A stretch of DNA of 64,000 bases from Pseudomonas sp. B21-048 (GCF_024748615.1 NZ_CP087168.1:3348001-3412000); one strand, 5' to 3'; counted from the stretch's first letter, positions 8,400 to 16,331 are shown. Translations and numbers: made by a program. The notes: generated by a model not told the origin, from the sequence alone.

Positions 8400-8783
8400 A
8401 TGGCTAAAAGAAGCGTTGATGTTTATTTTGAGAATTACCTCGACTCCGCCTTGAGTCTAACTCAAAATTCTCTGAAGTTAGATCATGGGGAATGGGATAC
8501 CTATCCTCCGCAGAAAATATTGAAGCCGAGCTCTAATGTGTCCGGCAAAGGCTATTGGAAGACAGAGTCAGATGGGTTCGCTACGGGCACGGAGGCACTT
8601 TGCTCCTACGCTTTTTATGATTTTGTCACTGAGGAAGTTTGCAATATAAATATCCACTGGGACGACCCATACGCGGGGTCTAATTCGTATGCAATCACGA
8701 CCGATAGCGACAACGTTAAAGTTTCATATAGTGGTGGAGACGGCGATAACGCTACTGTGACCTTCAGGGCAGAAAAAAAATAA
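8400..8783 (+). CDS. Aegerolysin-family protein
   Basis: A 127-residue all-beta protein. The order of motifs (RSVDVYFEN, HGEWDTYP, ESDGFATGTEA, INIHWDDPYAGSN, VKVSYSGGDG) matches the aegerolysin fold, best at the H-W-D-P-x-G-S-N block. Aegerolysins bind specific membrane lipids and in fungi pair with MACPF pore-formers; bacterial members include P. aeruginosa RahU and Bacillus crystal proteins. No MACPF partner is seen nearby. It has no signal peptide. The start is ATG 8400 behind AAAGGA. Its A+T-rich composition differs from the host, pointing to transfer. Confidence 0.75.
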   Translation: MAKRSVDVYFENYLDSALSLTQNSLKLDHGEWDTYPPQKILKPSSNVSGKGYWKTESDGFATGTEALCSYAFYDFVTEEVCNINIHWDDPYAGSNSYAITTDSDNVKVSYSGGDGDNATVTFRAEKK

Positions 8784-8891
8784 TATAACGGAGCGGGCCT
8801 TAGTTGATCAGATAGCCGCCGAGTAAATCTCGAGCGGCTATTTCAAAACTAAATTTTAGAAAGTCGATCTCGTGATACTGCTCGCTGTAAC

Positions 8892-9020
8892 TCATGGACC
8901 TAGAGCCGCCACCTCCTGCACGTACGCCTGGCACGCCGCCAGCCTGATCAGCCCCCGGTCACCGTCGTCGGTGATACCGACAATTCGTTGAGCATGCGCT
9001 GGGTCAAGGTGCCCCCAAAA
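8892..9020 (-). pseudogene. Remnant of phage lysis (Rz-like spanin) gene
   Basis: The reverse frame ending at the TGA of 8892-8894 reads DPAHAQRIVGITDDGDRGLI followed by RLAACQAYVQEVAALGP. This resembles the C-terminal end of Rz-type phage lysis proteins (a D-G-D then L-x-A-C-Q-x-Y-V pattern). No start or upstream coding region remains, and A+T-rich DNA begins at about 9020. I read it as the tail of a prophage lysis gene left in the island; the family call is tentative. Confidence 0.45.
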
Positions 9021-9053
9021 CCAGCAATTGATATATAAAGAAAAACAGTTCAT

Positions 9054-9278
9054 TTAAAGGAGGTACAAAACCGCCACATCACCCAGTTGATCATCAATAA
9101 ACCTTGTCGCGCCGCACGCTTCGTCGAGGGATCGATATGTCAGGTCGAGCAGGACACGACGAACGATAACTGGAGACTTCTCATCTCGGGCGTGCAGGTG
9201 AACTTCAGCAAAAGCTAACCCACCCTCATCCTGAGTAGCCTCAGGTAAAGCAATAAACTGCTCGAGCGATTTACCAGC
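9054..9278 (-). CDS. Small hypothetical protein
   Basis: A possible 75-residue protein (MAGKSLEQFIALPEATQDEG...) from ATG 9278; the open frame extends to 9353 but the upstream part looks non-coding. The hydrophilic middle (FAEVHLHARDEKSP) suggests a small soluble beta protein. Not recognised. Confidence 0.4.
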   Translation of the reverse strand, partial: AGKSLEQFIALPEATQDEGGLAFAEVHLHARDEKSPVIVRRVLLDLTYRSLDEACGATRFIDDQLGDVAVLYLL

Positions 9279-9387
9279 CATTTCAAGCTCCAATTTCAGT
9301 TTTTGAGCAGAACAACTACCCCACTTCAACGAATCACGCCAGCAGACCGACATGCCATATGGCCGCTATCACGATGGCGCCGCGTCA

Positions 9388-9651
9388 TCACATTGCTGAC
9401 GGCCAAGCGTTGTAAGCCACCTGCAGCACGGCTGTTAAAGCTGCCGCAAGTGCAGCCCGACTGTTCCAGATCGACTGCTTACGCATCGTAGGCTCTATGT
9501 CAGCGCCATCGATAATCAGCCTAGCGTCAAACATGCCGTTCTCATCTGGAACTTCCGGGCCAGGTTTTACTTTCACATAGGCCGAGATTATCCAGAACAC
9601 GGCTGAAAGCAAACCAGTTGCCAACGAAGCATATAGAACAAAGTCCTTCAT
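9388..9651 (-). CDS. Small membrane protein
   Basis: An 87-residue protein with an N-terminal membrane helix (MKDFVLYASLATGLLSAVFW) and a C-terminal hydrophobic Ala-rich helix. Between them is a polar segment with DENGMFDARLIIDGAD. It follows two other small membrane ORFs on the same strand, and its ATG overlaps the TGA of the preceding frame (ATGA at 9648-9651), implying translational coupling. Similar two-helix proteins occur in Pseudomonas prophage regions; function unknown. Confidence 0.55.
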   Translation of the reverse strand: MKDFVLYASLATGLLSAVFWIISAYVKVKPGPEVPDENGMFDARLIIDGADIEPTMRKQSIWNSRAALAAALTAVLQVAYNAWPSAM

Positions 9652-9779
9652 AAATCACCCATGGCCAGAAATCCGAAGCTCGCCCACAATTGGAAGATGT
9701 ACCTGAGAACGGCATCGCCACAACCCCAAATCAGGGTGCCAATTACCGTAAAGACCAAGGCAATCCAACGGACTTTTTC
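9648..9779 (-). pseudogene. Short membrane ORF without a clear start
   Basis: A 43-codon frame reading EKVRWIALVFTVIGTLIWG followed by a second hydrophobic segment. It lies directly after, and in frame with, the stop of the gene at 9783-10088, and ends in an ATGA overlap with the next gene. No ATG or GTG starts it; only an internal TTG is available. It may be a gene that lost its start codon. Confidence 0.35.
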
Positions 9780-9782
9780 AAA

Positions 9783-10088
9783 TTAGTTCGTAAACTCATC
9801 GAGAACTTGAAGCTTGTATAAGTCACCGCTCTCACCGGGCCGATGGAGCTTTCTCAGCCCCATATCGGCGACCGTTGTGCTCAGAAGAGCATAAACCATG
9901 GTTATTGCCCCACTTTGCCGAAACCAAACTTCAATAGTTTCGAAGCTTTGGCGAATGTCCAAAATCGCAATAAGCGGCGCAAAAAAAGCAATGCAGAGAA
10001 GAGTCTTGCAACCCCTTAGATAACGGTTTGAAGTCTTCCGGTAGCCCTTTTTGAGATCCTCAACAACTTTATCCTCCGCAACACCCAT
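9783..10088 (-). CDS. Small two-helix membrane protein
   Basis: A 101-residue protein with a basic N-terminal helix (DLKKGYRKTSNRYLRG), two membrane segments (about residues 27-46 and 60-73) and a polar tail. The ATG at 10088 is preceded by AAAGGAG. It heads a run of three short overlapping membrane ORFs. The family is not recognised. The topology is that of small sensor or effector membrane proteins found on mobile elements, but nothing in the sequence proves such a role. Confidence 0.5.
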   Translation of the reverse strand: MGVAEDKVVEDLKKGYRKTSNRYLRGCKTLLCIAFFAPLIAILDIRQSFETIEVWFRQSGAITMVYALLSTTVADMGLRKLHRPGESGDLYKLQVLDEFTN

Positions 10089-10175
10089 GCCCGAACTCCT
10101 TTCGAAAAAAGCGAACTATAGCTCCGCGGTTTCCCCAAGCCCACAGAAAACAAAATCATCCAACCGCAACCCGAC

Positions 10176-10325
10176 ATGAAGAGGTATCGATTTAAGGGAA
10201 CAGCAGGCGAGTACGTCTATGTCGCAGATTTCGACCGGATAACCGCCGAGCGTGACACTCTGCAGCAGCGCCTGAACGCGGTGGATCAGCGAAACGATGA
10301 GTTGACCGCCCAGCACCAGGACTAG
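10176..10325 (+). CDS. Short phage-type coiled-coil protein
   Basis: A 49-residue ORF (MKRYRFKGTAGEYVYVADFD...) ending in a coiled-coil-like ITAERDTLQQRLNAVDQR segment. The pattern VxxxDFDRxTAERDxLQ is common in early-region proteins of Pseudomonas phages, usually as the start of a longer protein. This copy stops early and is probably a truncated relic. It is on the opposite strand to its neighbours. Confidence 0.45.
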   Translation: MKRYRFKGTAGEYVYVADFDRITAERDTLQQRLNAVDQRNDELTAQHQD

Positions 10326-10555
10326 CCTTGGTCCGTACTGATCTCAATGTCTTCTGGGAATACGAGCTTTCCATACCAACCGTGCCCGGCCGTAAGAGCA
10401 GATATCGGAGCAAGCAACAGCGCCGCCCATAACAAGGCTTTTTTCAATCCGCCGACGTTGCTGACCATGACCCTGCAGATAAGCCACAGATGAAGAAGGC
10501 TTGCACCACTCGCAAGGAAGATAAACCCGAAGGCCTGAAAATCCATGTTTCTCAT
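10322..10555 (-). CDS. Small membrane protein
   Basis: A 77-residue protein with two hydrophobic helices (FGFIFLASGASLLHLWLI and LLWAALLLAPISALTAG) and an acidic C-terminus (FPEDIEISTDQG). It begins six bases after the truncated NRPS frame ends. No family is recognised. Confidence 0.45.
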   Translation of the reverse strand: MRNMDFQAFGFIFLASGASLLHLWLICRVMVSNVGGLKKALLWAALLLAPISALTAGHGWYGKLVFPEDIEISTDQG

Positions 10556-10559
10556 ATTC

Positions 10560-10718
10560 CTAAAAACCGCAGCATAGCGCTTTCAAAACACTGCCGGCCA
10601 GTAATTCACCGCCAATGAGTCGGTCGTAGCAGAAGAGCGTGTACTGATTGTTTTCTGGGAACTGAGCAGCGGCAACCCAAATGTCGCGCTGATAAGGCGA
10701 TAACGGCGTACGGATCAT
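10560..10718 (-). pseudogene. Truncated NRPS: first part of a condensation domain
   Basis: From ATG 10718 (AGAGGATACAGGG upstream) the frame reads MIRTPLSPYQRDIWVAAAQF then a YTLFCYDRLIGG segment. This is the canonical start of an NRPS condensation domain, with LSPYQRDIW as its first core motif. It runs only 52 codons before breaking into unrelated sequence, so a megasynthase has been cut off here. It is divergent from the clpP2-like gene at 11182. In P. aeruginosa clpP2 (PA3326) also adjoins an NRPS gene (PA3327), so this may be the edge of a related lost cluster. Confidence 0.7.
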
Positions 10719-11181
10719 CCCTGTATCCTCTTGAAAAAACTCCAAGGCGTGGAAACACGCAGTGCGCCAACATGCCGGCCGGGCACCTGGGCTCGTCCTC
10801 ATCCTGAGTACGACTTTATCCGTCAGAAGAGTAGGAAAAACTTTCCACGTCTTTGTAAGAACATTCCGAGCGTAGAAGCAATTTTTTGCTTTGCAAACTT
10901 GCTTCGCATGATTTTTCCAATCTGCCCATCGTGACGGCGAGATATATTTTTGCGTTGTACTTTGCCTGAAACCCGAAAGATCCAACGGCGAGTCTCGGCG
11001 ATCGATGGCTCAACCAAGGCTCTCGCCCAGTGCCGCTAAAGGCTTTGACTTACGTCCAGCCCAACGCCTAAAGTCGCAACGGTTTACGATTCGGGAACCG
11101 CTTACGCTCCCTTCGGCAAGAAGGCACGCCCGTGGATATGGCTTGCCTAAAATGGAACTTTGAACAGGTCTGGGAGACGTT
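10719..11181. promoter_or_regulatory. Divergent promoter region, NRPS remnant / clpP2-like gene
   Basis: A 463-base gap between the two divergent starts. It has an A+T-rich core near 10875-10960 and no convincing ORF. I cannot name individual operators; a quorum-sensing site would be worth looking for, given the P. aeruginosa parallel. Confidence 0.35.
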
Positions 11182-11775
11182 ATGAATACCGACGAACAAG
11201 AGCAGGACAACAAGGAGCAACAGGGCGCCGTCAGCGCCAAACTGATGGAATATGCGATCAAGGCTCGCAAGGTATTCATCACGGGAGTAGTGGATGAGCG
11301 GATGGCCAAGGACGTTGTGCAACAACTGCACATCCTTGCGTCCATTAACGATGATCCGATTTACGTCTTCATCAACTCGCCGGGTGGGCATGTTGAATCG
11401 GGCGACATGATCTTCGACGCCATTCGTTTTATTGCCCCGACGGTGGTAATGATTGGCTCTGGCAGCGTCGCGAGCGCGGGCGCACTGATTTACGCGGCAG
11501 CCAAAAAAGAAAATCGTTACTCACTCCCAAACACACGATTCCTGCTGCATCAACCGTCTGGTGGCTTTCAAGGGCCAGCTAGCAACGTTGAGATTTACAT
11601 GAATGAAATTGTCAGGATGAAAAAGCGCCTGGACAAAATATTCGCCCACGCGACTGGGCAAACGGCAGAAAAAATTAGTGCCGACACCGAGCGCGACTTT
11701 TGGCTCAATGCTGAGGAAGCGCTGGAATACGGCCTGGTGAATAAGATCATCGTGTCGGAAAAAGAGATCACATGA
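11182..11775 (+). CDS. clpP2: ClpP-like serine protease (ClpP2 type)
   Basis: A 197-residue ClpP-fold protein. The catalytic triad is intact: Ser in GSVASAGAL (replacing the usual GQAASMGA), His in RFLLHQPSGG and Asp in SADTERDFWL. Conserved FINSPGGHVESGDMI forms the substrate groove. Its oligomers would degrade proteins with a Clp ATPase; no clpX or clpA is adjacent. ATG 11182 follows GGGAG. It diverges from a truncated NRPS gene. The housekeeping clpP is elsewhere (inference), so this is an accessory paralogue carried by the island. Confidence 0.85.
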   Translation: MNTDEQEQDNKEQQGAVSAKLMEYAIKARKVFITGVVDERMAKDVVQQLHILASINDDPIYVFINSPGGHVESGDMIFDAIRFIAPTVVMIGSGSVASAGALIYAAAKKENRYSLPNTRFLLHQPSGGFQGPASNVEIYMNEIVRMKKRLDKIFAHATGQTAEKISADTERDFWLNAEEALEYGLVNKIIVSEKEIT

Positions 11776-12354
11776 CCAGCCTCCTAATGGTGCAGAGCCT
11801 AGTAGTGTTCTAGCAATTTTGCTGCCAACGCACGATTGACTCAGGGGCCGAAACTTCACTGACCAAAGCCCCTGATTCTTGAACTTCTACCAGTGCTGGA
11901 TTTGGGGTGACTGACATTGGGTCAGCACTGCGTCGGCAGTTGGATCAATTCCGCATCAACGGCAATATGAATAGACGCGGTCTACGTGAATAAAATGCCC
12001 ATATCTCGCGCTGGGTGCGCTCCAACAGAGCTCCTCACAACGCGATATGGTCGCGGTAGGGACGGCAGTTACCTGCCCCCCCCCCCCGCACACTGGCGCA
12101 CTAAGCATTTCGGGAATACACCTTCCGATTTGGATGACTTGCGTGTTTTCTGCTCACCAGAACAGCATCCTCAATGCCAGTGCAATCACGACTATATTAA
12201 AGCTGACTCCATCCACTTTTTATCCTGTAAATACATTCGTTCGTAGCAGCAAGATGGAAGAATATGTCCATTGCTGCATTGCTATGCAGCAATGGTGCAT
12301 GAGGTCCGGCTCGTGCGAAACTTCACCGACTTACGAATCACGAACGGTGTTGAA
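11776..12354. other. Gene-free stretch with C12 tract and hairpin
   Basis: No credible gene in 579 bases. It contains a run of 12 C at 12076-12087 and a perfect 11-bp inverted repeat at 12269-12294 (separate entry). Frames on both strands are short and without family resemblance. Confidence 0.5.
12269..12294. promoter_or_regulatory. Perfect 11-bp inverted repeat upstream of FMN reductase
   Basis: CATTGCTGCAT TGCT ATGCAGCAATG lies 60 bases before the FMN reductase ATG. It could be a dimeric repressor's operator or a hairpin in the mRNA leader. No T tract follows, so it is not a typical terminator. Confidence 0.55.
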
Positions 12355-12891
12355 ATGGTGCGTTTGCTTGCTGTCTCGGGAAGTCTGCGTCAGGCCTCCT
12401 CCAACTCAATTTTGCTACGAGCAGCTGAGCGTCTATGCCCCGAAGGGCTACTAGTCACGCACTATGAGGGCATCGGGGAATTACCTCACTTCAACCCTGA
12501 TCTACTCGAAGATCTTCCCGAACCAGTCATAGCGTTACGCTCGATCATCGGTCAGGCGGATGGGCTGTTGTTTTCGTGTCCCGAATACGCCCGAGGTATT
12601 CCCGGCGCATTCAAAAACATGCTCGATTGGCTCGTGAGCAGTGAAGAATTTCCGGGCAAGCCCGTCGCGCTTTTCAACGCATCGCCCAGAGCCAATCACG
12701 CGCAAGCCGCATTGCGGCTGGTCCTGGATACGATGTCAGCTCGCATCATCGAGGAAGCGTCAATGACTGTTAACCTCCTGTCCAGCCGATTGAGCGTCGA
12801 GAGCATTGCCACCGACCCGGTGATGGGCCCACTGATTGGTACTGCGCTCGGCGCTTTTAAACGGTACCTCGATAATCCGCTGGCTGCTTGA
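12355..12891 (+). CDS. NADPH-dependent FMN reductase
   Basis: A 178-residue flavodoxin-fold reductase. It has the FMN phosphate-binding loop GSLRQASSNSILLRA and the family motif SCPEYARGIPGAFKNMLDWL. Such enzymes reduce FMN, quinones, azo dyes or chromate with NAD(P)H. I start it at ATG 12355 (MVRLLAVSGS); earlier in-frame codons are non-homologous. A LysR-type stub follows on the same strand. A diverged copy of its last 30 codons is found at 16810-16905, showing local duplication and decay. Confidence 0.85.
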   Translation: MVRLLAVSGSLRQASSNSILLRAAERLCPEGLLVTHYEGIGELPHFNPDLLEDLPEPVIALRSIIGQADGLLFSCPEYARGIPGAFKNMLDWLVSSEEFPGKPVALFNASPRANHAQAALRLVLDTMSARIIEEASMTVNLLSSRLSVESIATDPVMGPLIGTALGAFKRYLDNPLAA

Positions 12892-13078
12892 GACCGCACA
12901 TCGTGTTGGGCAACGAAGCCTGAATAGACCTTCGACCCAATGGGCTGCAACGGTCGATCCACTACTCGCCGACAGGCTGTGACCGAATCACATGCGGCAC
13001 AGCTTTGCGTCACTTCCACGATCTGTATGTTGGCCTTCGGTCCGATCTTGGGCTTCAGCCACTGCTAACTACCTCCTG

Positions 13079-13408
13079 ATGACCAATATGCTTGACTGGG
13101 ACAGCCTCCGTTTTTTCTTTGCCTTTGTTCATGAGGGCTCCTTAGCCACTGCGGCTCGCTCGCTGGGGGTGGAGCACGCGACTGTGGCTCGCCGAATAGC
13201 TGATTTTCGTGTGGATTGCGCTGGAAACCGGTTCCACTCCATGGCTGATCGTTCCGCTCTGCTGGCAGGCACCGGTCAAGGCTTGGGCCAGTTAGGTGGA
13301 CTGCCCCTTATTGCTGACCGCGTTCCTACGCAGCGTAGAGCCGAAGCCAACGCAGTATTCAACATGGGGGGCTGTGCCCGCTGGGGCGAACCCGGTGCGT
13401 ACTTATGA
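13079..13408 (+). pseudogene. LysR-type regulator, truncated after the HTH
   Basis: The frame from ATG 13079 reads MTNMLDWDSLRFFFAFVHEG then SLATAARSLGVEHATVARRI, a textbook LysR helix-turn-helix. After about 45 residues the similarity ends; the remaining 64 residues (from DFRVDCAGNRF) do not look like a LysR effector domain. A deletion has probably joined the N-terminus to other sequence. It would have regulated the adjacent FMN reductase or MFS gene. Confidence 0.7.
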
Positions 13409-14611
13409 CTGTAACTTAATCAGGTTCACCTCAACGCTCGCGCGTTGCAGCTGGCGGTAGGCGAGCCAAGAACTAAACATGGCAACAACAGCGCAACCTG
13501 ACGCAAAATAAAACACTGACGCATATCCGAAGTGACTCACGCAGAGCCCTCCTACGCCGCCAGCCAGAAGAATGCCAATATCGAAACAAGCTTCGTACGT
13601 ACTAAGCGCTAGCCCGATATTAGTGTCTGGCAAACTCTTAATGGCCGGTAATGCCAATAACGGATAGACCATCGACAATCCGAGACCCGTCATAAACGCT
13701 CCCAGCATCACTACATCAATCTGGGGCGCAGTGGCCACCAGCAAAAGGCCTAGTGATTCGATAATCAAGGATATCCATACGGCTTTTAATCCATAGGCAT
13801 CCGCCTTTTTTCCAAGCATTAGTCGCGCGACGACATAACCCACACCAAATAACGCCAAAATCATCGGCGCATCTGTCTGCCATCCTTTCTCCATCAAAAA
13901 CAATAACAAAAACGAAGTTATTGATGCATAACCAACGTTGCCCAGCGCAAAACCTGAGCCAGGTCGCCATATTTCACGTATTGCCGTCCAAGTCGAGATA
14001 CTCATCGGCTCGCCGGGCACCTTAGCATCTTCGACAAACAACACCACCATGACACCAAAAAACGGGAGGCATGACATGATCAACGTTGATAGCAATACAG
14101 AGTTCTCACGAAATAAATATGCGCCGATATAATTGCCAATCGCGAGTCCGAGGAACATACCGACACCGACCCATGACATAACTTTCCCAGCATGCTCACG
14201 CCCTATCAAACCGATTGGCCAAGTTCCACTACTGGTAAACACCAAGCTTTCTCCCACGCCCATTAATAACCGGCTAAAACATACAAGGGCAAAGACAGGC
14301 ATAGCAGACAATACACTCTGGCCAATCAGAATGAAGCATATTGTACCGGCAGCGAAGAGGAGCAGTAGACCAGTGACCATTGCTCGCTTTGGACCATGCC
14401 GATCAGAAAATCGGCCTGCGTACGGCCGGGATAACAACGTCGCGACTGATTCCATCACCACGATCAAACCGACATAGCTACCAGGCAGCCCTAACACCTT
14501 GTTGATATAGGGTGGAAGTACAGCCACAGATATCCCTAGGCTAGTGATGGCCACAAATAGCATTGAAGCGACGACCACTGCGGGCAAGAAATTACGATTC
14601 TGGAAGCCCAT
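13403..14611 (-). CDS. MFS transporter
   Basis: A 402-residue major facilitator with twelve predicted membrane segments. The cytoplasmic loop 2-3 signature is RPYAGRFSDRHGPKRAM, and the central loop is near residues 190-205. It is of the drug/metabolite exporter type. The ATG at 14611 is preceded by AAAGGAG, and the gene overlaps the end of the formyltransferase by 20 bases. It is thus the last gene of the decayed operon from about 16140. It appears intact and was probably the export function of a biosynthetic pathway (inference). Confidence 0.8.
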   Translation of the reverse strand: MGFQNRNFLPAVVVASMLFVAITSLGISVAVLPPYINKVLGLPGSYVGLIVVMESVATLLSRPYAGRFSDRHGPKRAMVTGLLLLFAAGTICFILIGQSVLSAMPVFALVCFSRLLMGVGESLVFTSSGTWPIGLIGREHAGKVMSWVGVGMFLGLAIGNYIGAYLFRENSVLLSTLIMSCLPFFGVMVVLFVEDAKVPGEPMSISTWTAIREIWRPGSGFALGNVGYASITSFLLLFLMEKGWQTDAPMILALFGVGYVVARLMLGKKADAYGLKAVWISLIIESLGLLLVATAPQIDVVMLGAFMTGLGLSMVYPLLALPAIKSLPDTNIGLALSTYEACFDIGILLAGGVGGLCVSHFGYASVFYFASGCAVVAMFSSWLAYRQLQRASVEVNLIKLQS

Positions 14612-15221
14612 TGCGCACTCCTTTGTTCACGACTCGGCCCTGCTCAACAAAAATCTGCTCATCAATGAGGCCCGCAACAGCTGTACAAATAATACTCTGT
14701 TCTACGCAAATGATTTCCTCGCGTAGCATCGCCTCAGTCATTTGTGAGGTTATTCTAACTGTGCCCTGATCAATAATAGGTCCTGCGTCCACTTCATCAT
14801 TGATAAAGTGAACCGTGGCCCCCGTGATCTTTACACCTGCCTCCAGAGCCCGGCGCTGGGCCTTGTCGCCCGGAAAAGCCGGTAGGATAGATGGATGTGT
14901 ATTGATGGTTCTACTGCCAAACCGACTAACAAACTCAGACGAAAATATCCTGCGAAAGCCTCCCAAGACGATCACATCGATCTGTGCGCCCTCCAGCAAT
15001 ATTGCGATTTCCCGTTCGAATTCCGCACGGCTCGGATAATCCGAATGAATTACTTTATTAACCTTCACATCGGAAAATCGGGTATCGGCCCCGGCATCGA
15101 AACTAGCATTATTGGTGATGACCAATGCAAGCCTGGCAGCGTGTTTTGCCTCTTCGATCCCATTTTTTACCGCGTCAATTAATGATCCACGGCCTGAAAA
15201 TAAAAAAGCTATTTTTTTCAT
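14592..15221 (-). CDS. Formyltransferase, PurN-like
   Basis: A 209-residue protein starting MKKIAFLFSGRGSLIDAVKN, with the formyltransferase catalytic core: Asn and His in TINTHPSILPAFPGDK and Asp in HFINDEVDAGPII. PurN transfers formyl from 10-formyl-tetrahydrofolate to glycinamide ribonucleotide. The divergent sequence and its place between an amidohydrolase and an exporter suggest a paralogue acting on another amine, not the purine enzyme. The start at 15221 overlaps the amidohydrolase stop (ATGA). Confidence 0.8.
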   Translation of the reverse strand: MKKIAFLFSGRGSLIDAVKNGIEEAKHAARLALVITNNASFDAGADTRFSDVKVNKVIHSDYPSRAEFEREIAILLEGAQIDVIVLGGFRRIFSSEFVSRFGSRTINTHPSILPAFPGDKAQRRALEAGVKITGATVHFINDEVDAGPIIDQGTVRITSQMTEAMLREEIICVEQSIICTAVAGLIDEQIFVEQGRVVNKGVRNGLPES

Positions 15222-15577
15222 CCGACTACATGCTCCTTGAATTTGGAAAAAGTGGATCGCACGTCCACCAGTGAGTGGCATACAAACTCACCGAACTCAA
15301 AAATTACGGTACCACCCACCATGACCCGCACCGGATCCTCCTTGTGGATCATGTTCAAAAAAGAAATTGGATTATCCAAGTAATGATCAGAAAAGTTGGC
15401 GCTATCGTAGAAGGCAATATCGGCAAGAAAGCCTACGCGCAACTCACCTACGTCCTTCAATCCAAGCGCGCGAGCTCCTGAGGAAGTCAGCATTTTTAGA
15501 GTTTCACGTGCGCTTGGCTTTTTATCCAGGCTATCTGGGCCATGATGATAAGCCCAACCAAACCTTACCAGTGACAC
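15218..15577 (-). pseudogene. Amidohydrolase, C-terminal fragment
   Basis: The frame reads HGPDSLDKKPSARETLKMLT, then SSGARALGLKDVGELRVGFL and ADIAFYDS. This is the conserved C-terminal part of the hydroxydechloroatrazine/cytosine-deaminase type amidohydrolases. The metal-binding N-terminal two thirds (HxH and the following His and Asp) are missing. It begins abruptly at about 15577, inside the broken oxidase gene, so a deletion fused the two. The available GTG at 15577 is probably not a real start. Confidence 0.75.
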
Positions 15578-16140
15578 AGTGATGTAAAGTGATTTACCGG
15601 TAATGGAATACCTCGTCGCACCAATAAATTCTTATATAAATTAACCTGTGGCAGGTGATCGCGGCCATGCGCGATCTCATCCCACAGATTTGTGTGATTT
15701 CCCCTCTGGCACTTAGCTCCGAGCCGTGAAGAGCCATAGCTAAGATGTTAAAAAAGTGCAAATTTAAAGCACTATTGCTTTTAAAAAAGTAGCAAAGCTG
15801 TTGCTCATTCGCTTCCAAGGCGAGATAGTCGAATAACTCATGCCGTGACGCCCTGTGATACAGCCAGACCTGCTTCAGAAAGCTGGAAAAACCCCTCCCA
15901 TAATCAATACCATTTCTTGCCACTTGCATTTTTTTCTTGCTCAATCCAGTGACGCTCGACGAGGGTTTTGATCCGAATCAAAGTACGGTTGAATTGATTA
16001 ATTGATGCTGGTGACATCGGAGTGACCGAGTGTTGACGATACATCTCGAACAGGATTGAGTGAATCGCCGTCTTACTTGCTTCGCATCCTTTCGAAAATG
16101 CTAACTCGATGGTCTGTGTAGTAAGCTCTATCAGCGTTAC
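15565..16140 (-). pseudogene. Haem-oxygenase-like di-iron oxidase, broken by two frameshifts and truncation
   Basis: Three successive reverse frames join into one protein. Frame A (about 16140-15937) reads VTLIELTTQTIELAF... to LVERHWIEQEK. Frame B (15936 to about 15690) continues MQVARNGIDYGRGFSSFLKQ and LFDYLALEANEQQLCYFFKS. Frame C continues NLWDEIAHGRDHLPQVNLY to a stop at 15565. The first shift falls in a run of seven A (about 15931-15937). The WDE-x-G-x-x-x-H pattern is that of haem-oxygenase-like domain oxidases used in natural-product pathways. The C-terminus is lost at the join with the amidohydrolase fragment. No start codon is evident. Confidence 0.65.
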
Positions 16141-16331
16141 TTCGCGAGCTTATTTTTCGAGAAAAAACCGTCCAAATCAGACATCTGAATCAGCTCCATA
16201 ATCTGTTCATCAGGGGTTTGCTTGGCAGTGCGGGGACGAGGGGGCGGGAAACTTCCATGAGAAAAGCGCTCATTTAAAATCCTTTCTAAAATAAGTTGGA
16301 GAACGATAAATGATACAGACATGTATCGCAA
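16137..16331 (-). CDS. Small hypothetical protein upstream of the broken oxidase
   Basis: A 64-residue frame beginning MRYMSVSFIVLQLILERILN, with a proline/basic middle and a C-terminal IQMSDLDGFFSKNKLAK. Its stop is immediately before the oxidase frame. It could be a small peptide gene of the same cluster or a non-coding frame; nothing identifies it. Confidence 0.3.
   Translation of the reverse strand: MRYMSVSFIVLQLILERILNERFSHGSFPPPRPRTAKQTPDEQIMELIQMSDLDGFFSKNKLAK

Noticed and set aside
10719..10985. Upstream extension of the NRPS fragment
   Set aside because: NRPS resemblance starts exactly at the ATG of 10718, which has a ribosome site; the upstream residues are unrelated.
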